Below are positions 40,884 through 50,917 of a stretch of 64,000 nt of DNA, one piece after another. A program made the translations under genes and the position numbers. Location of the stretch: the NCBI RefSeq assembly GCF_026262505.1, contig NC_067206.1, positions 13,822,205 through 13,886,204 of the forward strand, in the 5' to 3' direction. Each line of letters opens with the position of its first letter. Position 1 is the stretch's first letter. This DNA is from Trichomonas vaginalis G3. Its lineage: Eukaryota; Parabasalia; Trichomonadida; Trichomonadidae. The notes below the pieces were generated by a model that searched no databases, was not told where the DNA came from, and saw only the letters and a list, made by a program, of their open reading frames with translations.

Positions 40884-41108
40884 TCCTGTCGGAAGGAAGA
40901 ACTTTTCCTGTCGGATGGAAGAACTTTTCCTGTCGGATGGAAAAACTTTTTCTGTCGGAAGGAAAATTTTTTTCTAAAGTTCGACCAAAAAGTTCTCAAT
41001 TTTCGAAAATTTGAATGGTTTACGGACGGACAACTGGAAGAGTTCTTCCTGTCGGAAGGAAAAATTTTTCCCTTTGTCCGGAAAATTTTTTCCTGTCGGA
41101 TGGAAGAA
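40884..41108. repeat. Degenerate 22-bp repeat (CCTGTCGGATGGAAGAACTT)
   Basis: About seven copies with a TTTTCC ... GGAAAA inverted design, filling the spacer between the divergent genes at 40874 and 41100. The last copy overlaps the start codon of the latter. Confidence 0.75.
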
Positions 41109-41474
41109 CTTGGAATGCAAGAAAGACTTGACGAGGCAATTTACCTAATTGAACTTAACGAGCTTGTTAAAGACTTCCTCAGGCAGAATGTAAAAGGCAA
41201 GCTTGTGAACGGTTGGATAACGGGAAGGGCTGCCTTGAATCTCGAGACTTCGACTGGAATTCCAATTGAGGTACCAGAAGGCACTCCTTTCGACGACATA
41301 AAGCAAGCAAAGAAGGAAGCCATTATAAAGTTCTTTGCCAAGCGTCCTTGGATACTACTTCCAAACAGAGAGAACCCTTTCCCAAGAATGAACCAAATTC
41401 TCAAGGGTCTCCTTCACTTCTCTGGTCAACCATTCTACATAACCTGTGAAGGCGACATCCAACCAGTTCAGTAA
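41100..41474 (+). CDS. Hypothetical Maverick protein, 124 aa
   Basis: A start inside the last 22-bp repeat unit gives MEELGMQERLDEAIYLIELN. A compact alpha/beta protein with an Asn/Gly loop (VNGWITGRAALNLETSTGIP) and a basic C-terminal half. Longer frames upstream translate the repeats. The codon pattern is slightly richer in G/C than in neighbours. Family not recognised. Confidence 0.55.
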   Translation: MEELGMQERLDEAIYLIELNELVKDFLRQNVKGKLVNGWITGRAALNLETSTGIPIEVPEGTPFDDIKQAKKEAIIKFFAKRPWILLPNRENPFPRMNQILKGLLHFSGQPFYITCEGDIQPVQ

Positions 41475-41588
41475 ACATCTCATTTTAACTTCACTTTTTT
41501 ATGTTTTTTGTGAAAGTGTCAAAAATAAATTGTTTTCATGAGTTTTCTACGATGTTAGAAAAAATGTTATTTTCTAATATCTTCACAT

Positions 41589-42032
41589 TCAATACTTTTT
41601 CAGCACTTTTCCGTAGTTATATATGAAAGACAATTCGAGATAAAAGTCATAGTACAATGGAATAATATGTTGCACACCATTTGTTGTGAACCAAACTTGA
41701 AAGTCATCTAGAGTTTTCTCAAGACTTTCGTCTGAACGAATTGTAAAGATTCTCATTTCGTCAAATTTGTCTATTAGACCATCATGACCTTCATACTGCC
41801 CATGAAAATATACTGCGAACATAAATGCGTTAGTTCTATTTGAAAACAAAACTCTTCTAAATCCTATTGCCTTTGCATCTGAAGGACTTTGAAGCCAACG
41901 AATTGGATAGTCAAACATGTATGCACGGGATGAAATTTCTTCATCTGAAATAGTCCTACCAGCATTTGTAAAGATATAGTCTAACGGTTTTGTATCTGCT
42001 ACTTTTGTTCTTTGTTTTTCAACCTGAAGCAT
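41589..42032 (-). CDS. Hypothetical Maverick protein, 147 aa, with a paralog at 52850
   Basis: A whole frame starting MLQVEKQRTKVADTKPLDYI. Its core YPIRWLQSPSDAKAIGFRRV is matched by YPLRWLRDPSVTKAIGFRRM in the remnant at 52850-53623 of the same element, so M2 holds two members of one family. It lies directly after polymerase B on the same strand. Function unknown. Confidence 0.6.
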   Translation of the reverse strand: MLQVEKQRTKVADTKPLDYIFTNAGRTISDEEISSRAYMFDYPIRWLQSPSDAKAIGFRRVLFSNRTNAFMFAVYFHGQYEGHDGLIDKFDEMRIFTIRSDESLEKTLDDFQVWFTTNGVQHIIPLYYDFYLELSFIYNYGKVLKKY

Positions 42033-42183
42033 TTAATATATGTAAAAATATATTGTTTTAAAATGGTATGCCATTTCATATTTCTCATCTAACAAACAAG
42101 TTTCCCAACGGTCTTCTCCAACAAACTCAGCGTACATTTCAAATAAAATTAAAAAAAATGTCACTTTTTTAAAAATAAATTTT

Positions 42184-44331
42184 TTATTTCATGCAATGTT
42201 TTATTTCTGTGCCGTCTTCAAGTATGCCCCAGTACTTACGCTTGGAGAGGACATGAACTTCGGAAAATACATTATCTAGCTTAAAACAGCCCATCTTTTC
42301 ACCGACCATTCCCATTTCAATGAGTTTGTTGTATCCTTCTTCGTTCGTCATGAGTGCGTCAATGTTCTCATAGTAAACCTTCACTTTGGATTTGACTTCG
42401 GAGAAGAATTTGTTGTACTCGTCAAGGACTGCTTTTGCGAACTGAGGGTAAGACCAATGTTCGACAATAGGTTTTAATGTGGTTACTAAGCCACTTTGAC
42501 CTTGAGTGAATTCGTAACTTCAAAACAAAAGGAGAAAACCTTTCAACAAAGTTGTCGACCTTCTCATAATGTTTACTCTCATCTCTTGAGGTTTCTTAAT
42601 GGAATATCCCATGTCGAATTCATAAGCAATTTGAGTGTCATTGCAAGTTTGGGGTTTGAAGCTTTCCTAATATCATACAGTTGTTGTAATGACTTTTCCA
42701 ACTGTATAGTTCCTTCCCGGAACTCACCATCTTCGTTTGGAATTCCAGTCGGAATATATTGGACAAACCTCATGTATGCAGCGTTAAGGTCGAGATAGTA
42801 TATCTTTTCAAGTCGAACTTGTCGCAACCAATTGGTCCAGTTTGTGGAAATTCAAGTGAGTCTCTTATCTTCTGAGAAACTTCTCCTGTTATCTCATAAA
42901 CATCGTCGAAGCAACCTGTTTCATATAAAACCTTCTGACCTAACTCAGATGCTCTCCAATACAATTTGACGTCAATTGGATGTCTCAATGGAAGTTTGTT
43001 TATAGCATCTTGAAGTTCTTGCAACCTCATTGGAAGTTCTTCTGGTTCAGGTTGGTATCCGAACATACCAACCCCTTGTGGAACCGTGTACTTCTTTTGT
43101 ACTAGAACTTTGTCTGGAACAACTTTTGGTCTTGCTAATGAAAAGTTTTTTCGTTTTTGGTACAAAAGTTTCTGTCAGCTTGTCATCTGGAATTGGTTCC
43201 AACAAACCTTTCTCGAAAAGAATGTTTACAGCTCTGACAAGTTGCACTTACTTTTACAAGAATGGGTTTGTAAGACTTTCGTTCAACATGAAGTGGTTGT
43301 GGACAATTACAATCTTCAACCATGGTAAGTCTTTGTCAACAACATAGTCGTCATGTGAAGAACCTTTAGCTGTAGGTATGTTGACTCGGATATTGACATT
43401 TGCCAACGGTGCAATTTTTGCCAATTGACCTCTGAGAATGTACCTTGTCTTCACACATGACTCAAGATACTTCATCTTCTCATCTGTAACAAGACCAGAG
43501 TTCCTGAGACATGTAAGAATACAAGGTTCGTTGACAATTGTTTCAATTGAATTGTAAATTCCATACCTTGTCAAGTCAATGTCAGACTTATTTATGAACG
43601 GGAAGTATCCAGCATGTTGTCTGACTGCTTGAGGGTTAGGTTGGTACCATTCGAACTTGACACTTGCAATTCCTTCAATTGCATTCAAAATGTCTGAGTC
43701 GGAGTCAACCATTTGTTCTCTTTGTAGTCTTGAAAGCGTCAAGAAGTTTTGCGGCTGTTTGTTCATTGCCATGTGCATAGTAAATGTGACCATCCAAATC
43801 TGTTATGGTCAATCTGAGATTGTGTCCTTTCTTATTTCCGTCTTGTATGGCAGCAAGTACTCCCATGAAGCCTTCTTTGTTCTTTCCTTCGTCAAAGTTT
43901 ACTGTAAAGGTTCGACCAGATGTAATTTGACTTCTAACTTCACGATACTTTTCATATGCATATCTTGTTCTTTCCATGGGAGCATGTGCGTCTTCACCTT
44001 TTCCTTTTTTCCTTCTCAAAGGATGCAATTGTTCGTCATGTTTCCAGTAGAATCTGGCAAAGTCGTCGTGTCCTTCAACTTGAGGTTCACTAACATCGAA
44101 AGGCATGTCCATAAGACGTTCTTCTTCTAACCTCTCTAGTCTGTTTGGATAATTGGCACGTGCTGTTTCCAAATCTAATTCGTAGCGAAGACCAGACAAT
44201 TTGTCATAGACTTTTATGGGTCTTCCCTTCCTATATTTAAAATTCTTCGAAACTCTCCAACCATATCTTTGTATAGGGTTGTTAGATTCCCGACGATAGG
44301 TGTCTTGGAAGATTTGCCTGGTGTCATCATA
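42184..44331 (-). pseudogene. Protein-primed DNA polymerase B of M2 (broken)
   Basis: From the N terminus (MMTPGKSSKTPIVGNL): the Cys-containing block EPCILTCLRNSG and VHNHFMLNE as in M1; then palm motif A YYLDLNAAYM, motif B KLAMTLKLLMNSTW, and motif C VYYENIDALM near the end. These are the family-B motifs in the right order. Polintons replicate with a protein-primed polymerase of this type. Several breaks, of the order of four. Confidence 0.75.
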
Positions 44332-44344
44332 GTGTCTTTAAATC

Positions 44345-44665
44345 AAAATTTTTATTTTGGAGTTAGTTTTATTGATTTTTCAATAAAAAACATTTCTAAA
44401 ACAAGAAAATAAAACGATAAAATATTTATATTTTATATAAGGATCTTATATATTTAAAATAAATATCATTTTATTTTTTTTCATTGGTGTCTGTCAAACC
44501 ATAATACACTATTCAAAAATTCAATATGTCTTGCGGTTTCAAAAGACACCTTCAAATTGAACGATAGCACAGACACTATTGAATTTTACCCATTGTATTT
44601 AGTTTTTACCCCTTTTATTTTTAAGAATTAATGACTGAAACAGCCGTTTTGCTATGACCTCAATC
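44345..44665. other. Non-coding M2 spacer before element B
   Basis: AT-rich, starts with the polymerase promoter. It contains GGTGTCTGTCAAACC and AAAGACACC about 60 bp apart, a weak inverted pair. No gene. Confidence 0.4.
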
Positions 44666-44674
44666 ACTTTTATT

Positions 44675-45728
44675 AAGGGTTTCGTTTTGCGAAAAAAAAC
44701 GTACAATACACAATTTCGCTAAAAAAACATTTAGCTAGCAATTTCGACCTTTGACTCCACTCAAGACGTCACTTTTTTAATTTTGCGGTATCATATTTTT
44801 GGAAAATCTTTATGAATATTATATAAAAAGTCTCTTTAATATCTATATTTCATATTTTTATCGATTTTTAAAGTTTTTGCGAAAAGTATTCAATTATTTT
44901 TGCTATTTGGTCGGGTAAATGTCAGATTTGCGACATTTTCTGATATGATATTCAGATTCTACCTTGATAATAATGCTTATAGAACCCTCTTGCTATTGTG
45001 TCAAAATTGCGAAACCGATAGCAAAAATATCTCGCAATATCAAAATTGAGATATTGAGTGAATTATGCATTATAGAGATTAAAAATCTGATTTGTGAAAA
45101 CATCTCATCAGTTTCTAGCTAATTCAAAAATCTTTACTATCTTATTCGATTAAAATGAAAAGGGAATAGTTTCATTATGCTTTAAATGACAGCCTTATAA
45201 TATAATCATAGTTTTCGCTCAATATGCAGCATTTTTTTTTCGAAATCTATGGTCAATATCCTAAATACTGATTGCTTTGCATTCATATCTCTTACATTTT
45301 CTATACCCACATCACTATTCATTGCTATTCCTATCTTTTTCATTTTTGTTTGTTTCTCATAATTTCTCAAAAAACATGATAACTTGATATTTGTAAATAT
45401 CATACTTTATAACGTAAATAAGAACTTGACCTATTAAGAAAAGCAGTAATGAAAAGAAAATCTGAAATTCATAAAAATTACAAGTTTCTGATGACAATTA
45501 GCTTAATTAAACCAGGGACAAGATTATATAATTGTATTTTCTATCCAATTATCCATATAATATCTTATCCAGAAAAAATAACTTGATCAATACCAAATGA
45601 TTTTTTAACTAGTAAATAAAGTATTTTCTTTACACACACATTGTATATCATAGTTTTTTTTTGGTTTCGCAAAACATCCAAAAACAAATATGCTATAAAA
45701 GTGACAATTTTAGCAAAACGAAACCCTT
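44675..45728. mobile_element. Non-autonomous TIR element B (MULE-like)
   Basis: Terminal inverted repeats AAGGGTTTCGTTTTGC at both ends, flanked by the 9-bp duplication ACTTTTATT (44666-44674 and 45729-45737). Length 1054 bp, no transposase, no long hairpins. A 9-bp duplication fits Mutator-like elements, which are known in T. vaginalis. A subterminal AAAGTGACA lies next to the right end. Confidence 0.8.
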
Positions 45729-45988
45729 ACTTTTATTTATTATTTTAAATATTATTTAATTTTATTATTTGAATAGGCCAACTTATATTTGAGAAGCTCA
45801 ATTTGAGACCACTTAATACATTGAAATATCATAAATATTGAAATATTAAAAAGTGTATGAGAAAGGGACAAACTATCCAGTGTCACTTTTCAAAGGAATA
45901 AAAAATAATAAAGATGGGGAACAGGACAAATTTGCCACACGGCACTTTTTTTAAAAAATTTAATGGAGCGGAGCGATACTCTGCTGCA

Positions 45989-46290
45989 GGAGCCCCAAGG
46001 CTCCCAATCATTACGAAAGGGAGCCTCAGAGCTCCTGAGAATCCATCAGCAGAGGCCTTTTCATTTGGCCTCTGCTGATCAAAGATTCGGCGAAGCCATT
46101 CTTCGTCTCAGGAGCCCCAAGGCTCCCAATCATTACGAAAGGGAGCCTCAGGGCTCCTGAGAATCCATCAGCAGGGGCCTTTTCATTTGGCCTCTGCTGA
46201 TCAAAGATTCGGCGAAGCCATTCTTCGTCTCAGGAGCCCCAAGGCTCCCAATCATTACGAAAGGGAGCCTCAGGGCTCCTGAGAAACCTC
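45989..46290. repeat. 122-bp palindromic tandem repeat in element C
   Basis: Units begin at 45989, 46111 and 46233. Each has GGAGCCCCAAGGCTCC, GGGAGCCTCAGAGCTCC and a CAGCAGAGGCC/GGCCTCTGCTG stem. They are related to the units at 15732-16040 by layout and by CATTACGAAAGGGAGC. The 65-codon frame here is a by-product. Confidence 0.85.
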
Positions 46291-46560
46291 TTTGAGAAGG
46301 TTTTCTTAAAGAAAACCTTCTCAAAGATGATTGTCAGCATTCACTCAAAATCTACCAAGAGTTTCAAAGTTTCAAATCTATCTGAAATGAAGCTTTGAAT
46401 CTCTTGTATATCTAATTGTAGAGGTACATTTTCAAAATGTCTTCTATTGATTAAATTTAATCAGTAAAAGTCATTTTGAAAAGGTACATCTCTATAATTG
46501 CTATTGAGCATTCACTCTTGGAACCTTGGAGCTCTTGTGTAGTGCATGAAAACTCCAAGA
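46290..46560. repeat. Successive long hairpins in element C
   Basis: 46290-46305 pairs with 46311-46326 (16 bp perfect, 5-nt loop). Further on, a stem around 46420-46500 (GTACATTTTCAAAATG with CATTTTGAAAAGGTAC) and one around 46510-46555 are less perfect. Confidence 0.75.
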
Positions 46561-46699
46561 TTCTAGCATAAAACATATATCATAGACATAATTTCTTCAA
46601 ATATAATTTAAGGTTATTTTTAAAAAAATTAGAAAAGCGTAATTTAAGGTTATTGAAAAAGTGACACCTGGCAAATTTGTCCCGCACTCAAAAGTGTAT

Positions 46700-47380
46700 T
46701 TCAAAATATTGAAATTATAAAAATTTATAATACTGAAATTGAGACAAATTAATAAATTCAATGTGTTTTTTTTTGAAATAACTCTCAAATATTATTTTTT
46801 TGTTTATTTAATGATGAATAAATATGATTGCTTTAGTCAATCATAAAAACTAATTTAAGTTTAAAATAATGAAAGGATAATTTGATCGTTTTTTAAAATA
46901 CAATTATTTTTGATGATTTGCAAGAATCTTTGAAAAGAATATAATATAGGTTCTATTATTGTAAAATTTATCCAAATCATGTATTACATAAATTACGATT
47001 AAAACGATGAAAGAACCAAAAAGTGTGTTTTGTGTTTTGTTGTTGCGTGTTGGATGCGGGATCCTGTTATTTCCGAAATCGACAAAAAATTTGGAAATTT
47101 AATTTCCGAAATCGAAATTATATTAATGTTTTTAATATTCTTATATCAAAAGGATTAAAGTTCATTAAGAGAAAAATAATTCTTCTTCTTCAATCTATTG
47201 GCGCATTTATTTCTACACGCCAATAAGGAAGGGAAAATTATAAGACACCATGGTGTCTTCAAAACGCTAATTTTTGATATTTTTAACAACCCTATCTTTG
47301 TAACTCTGCTTTTATTCTAGCAGACTTTCTATCCATTCTATATGGGGGCATTTTTATAAAAATAAAAAAATATTTTTTCT
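46700..47380. other. Non-coding M2 spacer after element C
   Basis: AT-rich, with direct TTTCCGAAATCG repeats near 47070 and 47104 and a perfect palindrome AGACACCATGGTGTCT at 47243-47258. A 67-codon frame at 47023 looks random. No gene recognised. Confidence 0.4.
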
Positions 47381-47965
47381 TTACTTTACATAACCGCCTG
47401 CTGCCATAAGTCTTTGACGCCAACCCATACCAGCTAATGAAGGTTGACTTGGTTTAGTTTGGAAACTAAACTTTGGTTTTGGTTTATCTTCAGTTTTTGG
47501 TTTCTCTTCTTCTATCGGTTTTTCGTCACTTTTCGGTTCCTCTGACTTTACTTCACTTGCAGGAACAGTTGTGTCGTCAACATCTTCATAAATATCATAT
47601 GCCATTTGTTTTTGTTTTCCTTTCAACTTTTTGTGTTTGTTGTAAAGTTTAGAATATTTCGACTCTAAGTCAATGAGATGTTCTATAATGAACTGTTGGT
47701 CAGTGAAGTAAACTTTTCCATCTGTTGTCTCGAAAGCTCCTTCAGACTTCAATATTTTATTTGTGAGAGTCTGTTTCTTTTTTGAGATACTAGCCGTTCC
47801 ATTTCTATGAAAAGTGACTTTATAGTTAGGGTTTGTATTTCCAGACCTGGCACTTTCTATTATTGAATTTTTCTCTTCATCTGTAAGTTCTTTGTCAGGT
47901 TTTGACAATGGTTCTGAACTTTTTGTTTGTGGTGTCAAATCTACCGTTTCAACTTCTTCGGTCAT
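47381..47965 (-). CDS. Charged hypothetical Maverick protein, 194 aa
   Basis: A whole frame. Acidic/Ser N terminus, a short folded part around residues 50-110 (YKVTFHRNGTASISKKKQTL), then a Lys/Glu-rich disordered region and a final GMGWRQRLMAAGGYVK. First of three minus-strand genes with gaps of about 20 bp (47381, 47985, 48145), each preceded by ATTTCAT-type leaders. Function unknown; disordered and charged like virion core or scaffold proteins, which is inference. Confidence 0.6.
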   Translation of the reverse strand: MTEEVETVDLTPQTKSSEPLSKPDKELTDEEKNSIIESARSGNTNPNYKVTFHRNGTASISKKKQTLTNKILKSEGAFETTDGKVYFTDQQFIIEHLIDLESKYSKLYNKHKKLKGKQKQMAYDIYEDVDDTTVPASEVKSEEPKSDEKPIEEEKPKTEDKPKPKFSFQTKPSQPSLAGMGWRQRLMAAGGYVK

Positions 47966-47984
47966 TTCATCTCAGTAAAAAAAT

Positions 47985-48125
47985 TTAGTTTGGTTTGTTT
48001 TCAACTGGTTGTTTGGGTTTTTTAAGTCGGTCTAAAACTTCCTGAGGTATAGGAAGAACTTTACAAACACGTGGTGTAAAAGGTGGTCTTCCATGACTTA
48101 TTCTGTTTAAAGCTGCATTGTTCAT
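47985..48125 (-). CDS. Small Maverick protein, 46 aa
   Basis: ATG to TAA between two whole genes, with the same leader spacing as its neighbours. Sequence starts MNNAALNRISHGRPPFTPRV and ends Pro/Lys-rich. Too short for family assignment, but position and clean frame support it. Confidence 0.5.
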   Translation of the reverse strand: MNNAALNRISHGRPPFTPRVCKVLPIPQEVLDRLKKPKQPVENKPN

Positions 48126-48144
48126 TTCATATCAATAAAAAACT

Positions 48145-48546
48145 TTACATTCCCCATGTTTGAGGCGGTTGAGGTTGGTTATTGTTTACCCACTGTTGTG
48201 CATGGTTATATCCTCTGTTAAAGAATCTTTCACCTTGGTCCATATAGTGTCCTGCTTGGTTATAGTAGTCGTTTGCTTTGTTATAATAGTTTCCTGCTTG
48301 TCTTCCTACATTGTCCATCCATCCTTGAACTTTTCCTCTTGTTTCAGGATTTGGAATAAGATTTGTTGCATCTCGTGCTACCTCCCAACCTTTCTGTACA
48401 GTTTGTATAATAGGTTGTGCTTTCTCTTTAAGTATACCTAATGTACTCAAAATCTTCCTTCCAACTCCAAATGCACCTCTGGCTATTGTTCCCACTGCGG
48501 GCAAAAATCTGGATGCAACTCCTGCTAATGCGCCAAATAAACCCAT
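48145..48546 (-). CDS. Amphipathic Gly/Ala-rich Maverick protein, 133 aa
   Basis: N terminus MGLFGALAGVASRFLPAVGT, an amphipathic membrane-active-looking helix with basic residues every few positions; then a helical middle, a Tyr/Asn/Gln repeat region (YYNKANDYYNQAGHYM) and a Pro/Gln tail. The head resembles that of the M1 protein at 14059. Its build is like minor virion proteins that disturb membranes (for example adenovirus pVI), but no homology is claimed. Divergent from the integrase by 17 bp. Confidence 0.6.
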   Translation of the reverse strand: MGLFGALAGVASRFLPAVGTIARGAFGVGRKILSTLGILKEKAQPIIQTVQKGWEVARDATNLIPNPETRGKVQGWMDNVGRQAGNYYNKANDYYNQAGHYMDQGERFFNRGYNHAQQWVNNNQPQPPQTWGM

Positions 48547-48563
48547 TTCTTATAGGGTAAAAA

Positions 48564-50917
48564 ATGACGAATCCGAACAAGGACCCCTATGTTTCTAAAG
48601 CGACAAAGAAAGCACTCATGATAAAAATCTTTAGTTCAACACCAAATGCTTGGTTTATGGATATCTTGGAAAACATTCCAAGAGTTAGAACAGATGGACC
48701 TCCATACTGGTTAATATTTGTTGGTCAAAACACAAGAAACTGTGAAGCCATACCATTATGGTCCAAAAATATTTTAGATGTGAAAACTGCTTTGACAATA
48801 TTCGTTGACAAATACCATCCAACAAAACTAGGGCTGTACAAGATTTAAAAAAACATTGCCGGGTTACCGTAGAGGCCTAAAAAAATCGCGCCTCGGCGGC
48901 AAGCCGCCTCGGCATTAAGAATGCGCATCTAAATTTTTATATGTCCTTCTTTCTTTTATTTTTCCCTTCCCTTTCTTTTCTTTTTCTTTTTTCCCTCCTC
49001 TTGCTCTCATTTACCTTTTTTCCTTTTTCTCATCATTTTTCAAAATTTTAAATTTTTATCAAAAATCTTGCCTATAAAAGCAGACTATGGAACCTTTTAA
49101 TGCCTCTAATCAATATTATACAGCATAAAGCATATTAAATGAAAGTAATTACGTATAAATTTATTTTATTATCTTATTTATTAATTCTTTAGCATGTATT
49201 GTTTAATATTAACTTTTCTGTACATTAAATATGATATCTCCAAAGTATGAATGCCTTGTAACGAAACGAAAACTTAATTTTATGTTGAATATTTGTCACA
49301 AACATTAGATTATTAAAATATATGTTGGATATCCCTTAGTATGAGACTTCATGACTCTTGTAGTCTAACGTGAGCTTTGGATTGCAAGCTCTGTGGTTAA
49401 CGAACATAAATTAATTGTAAAGTTTTCAAAATTTTTCATCGTTTCTATCAACATCTATTTTTCCTTTAAAATAATATATTTGTATGAATACAATATTTAG
49501 TAATTTTTTTATTTCCCATAATTTCATTCAAAATTTCAGAAAAAATTAATTTCTATTCAATATTATTTCAGCTTCAAAACACTTCATTCTTATAGATGTT
49601 GATTCACTAAAGTGTGATACTCAATGTCTTATTTCAATGAAAATTGTTCTGCAAATTTATTTCACTTTTGACCTCACTTTTTCCGTAATTCAATTTTTTA
49701 CTTTTAATATTTTAGATCTTCATAATATCATTTGAAAAATTAACCATATAAAAAAATCAAGTTAACAATTCACTTTTTCCGTAATTCAAAAATCAAAAAT
49801 ATAAATAATATATCTTTTTATCAAATATTATTATTATATTCTATGAAAAATGAGGTCCGGAAATTTTGCGGATTCCCGTAACTCAATTTTACGGAAAAAG
49901 TGCAGTAAACTATTCAAAATACGGAAAAATTGGTGTAAACTAATGATTTTACGGTAAAATCACGGAAAGTCCCGGAAGAATATATGTGCCTATATGAAAT
50001 TATACAAAAATGAATCAAACGCATTTTAAAAGATTGTTCTTGTATTATAAATGCTATTCGCAGATTTATTAGTTGAAGAAAATTACCAAATTTTTGCCGA
50101 TTTACAAAAAATGATTTACAAAGCATATTTTTATAAGGCTTTAAAAATCTTTAAAATGTGACCGGTGACGGAAATCCATGGTAACCAACCGCGGTTCCCG
50201 TTTGGAATGCCATAAACAAAACTGACATCTGACTGTGAAAGTTCTTTCAAATCAGATGATGTAAAAAACTATCTGCGTTCAAAAAATGTAAACCAATATT
50301 TCATTGTCGACCAAAACCATTCTGCTCTTGGTGTCATTGACGGTTGTATAAAAATGTTAAGAGACTTAAACCAACCACAAGGTGGTGAAGCAAATGAAAT
50401 GTCATATGACGACAAATATAGACACTTCTCCATGGCAAAGATGAGACAAGTTTTAAATATTTACAATAACCGTAAACAAAAAGGTTTGGGAAACAACTCC
50501 CCCGAAGAAATGAAAAACAACCCTGACTTAGAGAAAGACTATATATTTAATAATTTAGTCAAAAGAGACAAACAAGAAAGAATGCCGGGCTTCAAACTTC
50601 AGAAAGGTGACAAAGTAAAAATAGAAATACCTAAACGCGACCCATATGAAAATACTATTGACTATGACAACAATGGGAACTCGACAGGTACTCACATTCG
50701 TGTTCGTAAAAATAGAAGAAAGTATACAAGAGAATATTATGAAGTTTTAGGCAAACATGGCAAAATGTACACACTGCAAGCAGAAGATAAAACTACTATT
50801 GCCAGACCTCGTTTCAAACTTGTCAAAGTTCAAGGTGGTATACTTTCAAAGACAGTTCCTAACAAATATAAGACAACTCCTGACGAATATGCTAAAGAAG
50901 TTGAAAATGACGACTAA
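48564..50917 (+). pseudogene. Maverick integrase of M2, interrupted by element E
   Basis: Starts MTNPNKDPYVSKATKKALMI; the first part has GPPYWLIFVGQNTRNCEAIP (first catalytic block) and FVDKYHPT. After element E it continues with SALGVI and MLRDLNQ (third block) and a chromo/SH3-like C-terminal region (YEVLGKHGKMYTLQAEDKTT). It is of the same rve type as M1 but clearly diverged. The insertion and perhaps one or two breaks make it inactive. Confidence 0.7.
48830..50214. mobile_element. Non-coding insertion E in the M2 integrase
   Basis: 1385 bp flanked by the 9-bp duplication AACAAAACT (48821-48829 and 50215-50223), the size used by Mutator-like elements. No convincing terminal inverted repeats: only GGTTACC words occur near both ends. 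Inside are repeated CACTTTTTCCGTAATTCAA words, a GGCGGC-AA-GCCGCC palindrome near 48890, and no coding region. Confidence 0.65.

Larger units (their letters stand above)
45859..46689. mobile_element. Hairpin-array element C (MULE-like ends)
   Basis: 831 bp. Ends are GAGAAAGGGACAAAC on the left and GAGTGCGGGACAAATT on the right, each followed by an AGTGTCAC or GGTGTCAC word. The 10-bp sequence AAAAGTGTAT flanks both sides (45849-45858 and 46690-46699). A second left-end-like block (GGACAAATTTGCCAC at about 45922) hints at nesting. The interior holds three 122-bp palindromic units and several long hairpins. Confidence 0.75.

Noticed and set aside
47023-47226. 67-codon frame MCFVFCCCVLDAG
   Set aside because: Low-complexity chance frame in an AT-rich spacer.
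44484-47260. One large element bounded by TGGTGTCT words around elements B and C
   Set aside because: The shared end is 8 bp and no duplication was found; the right word is part of a self-palindrome.
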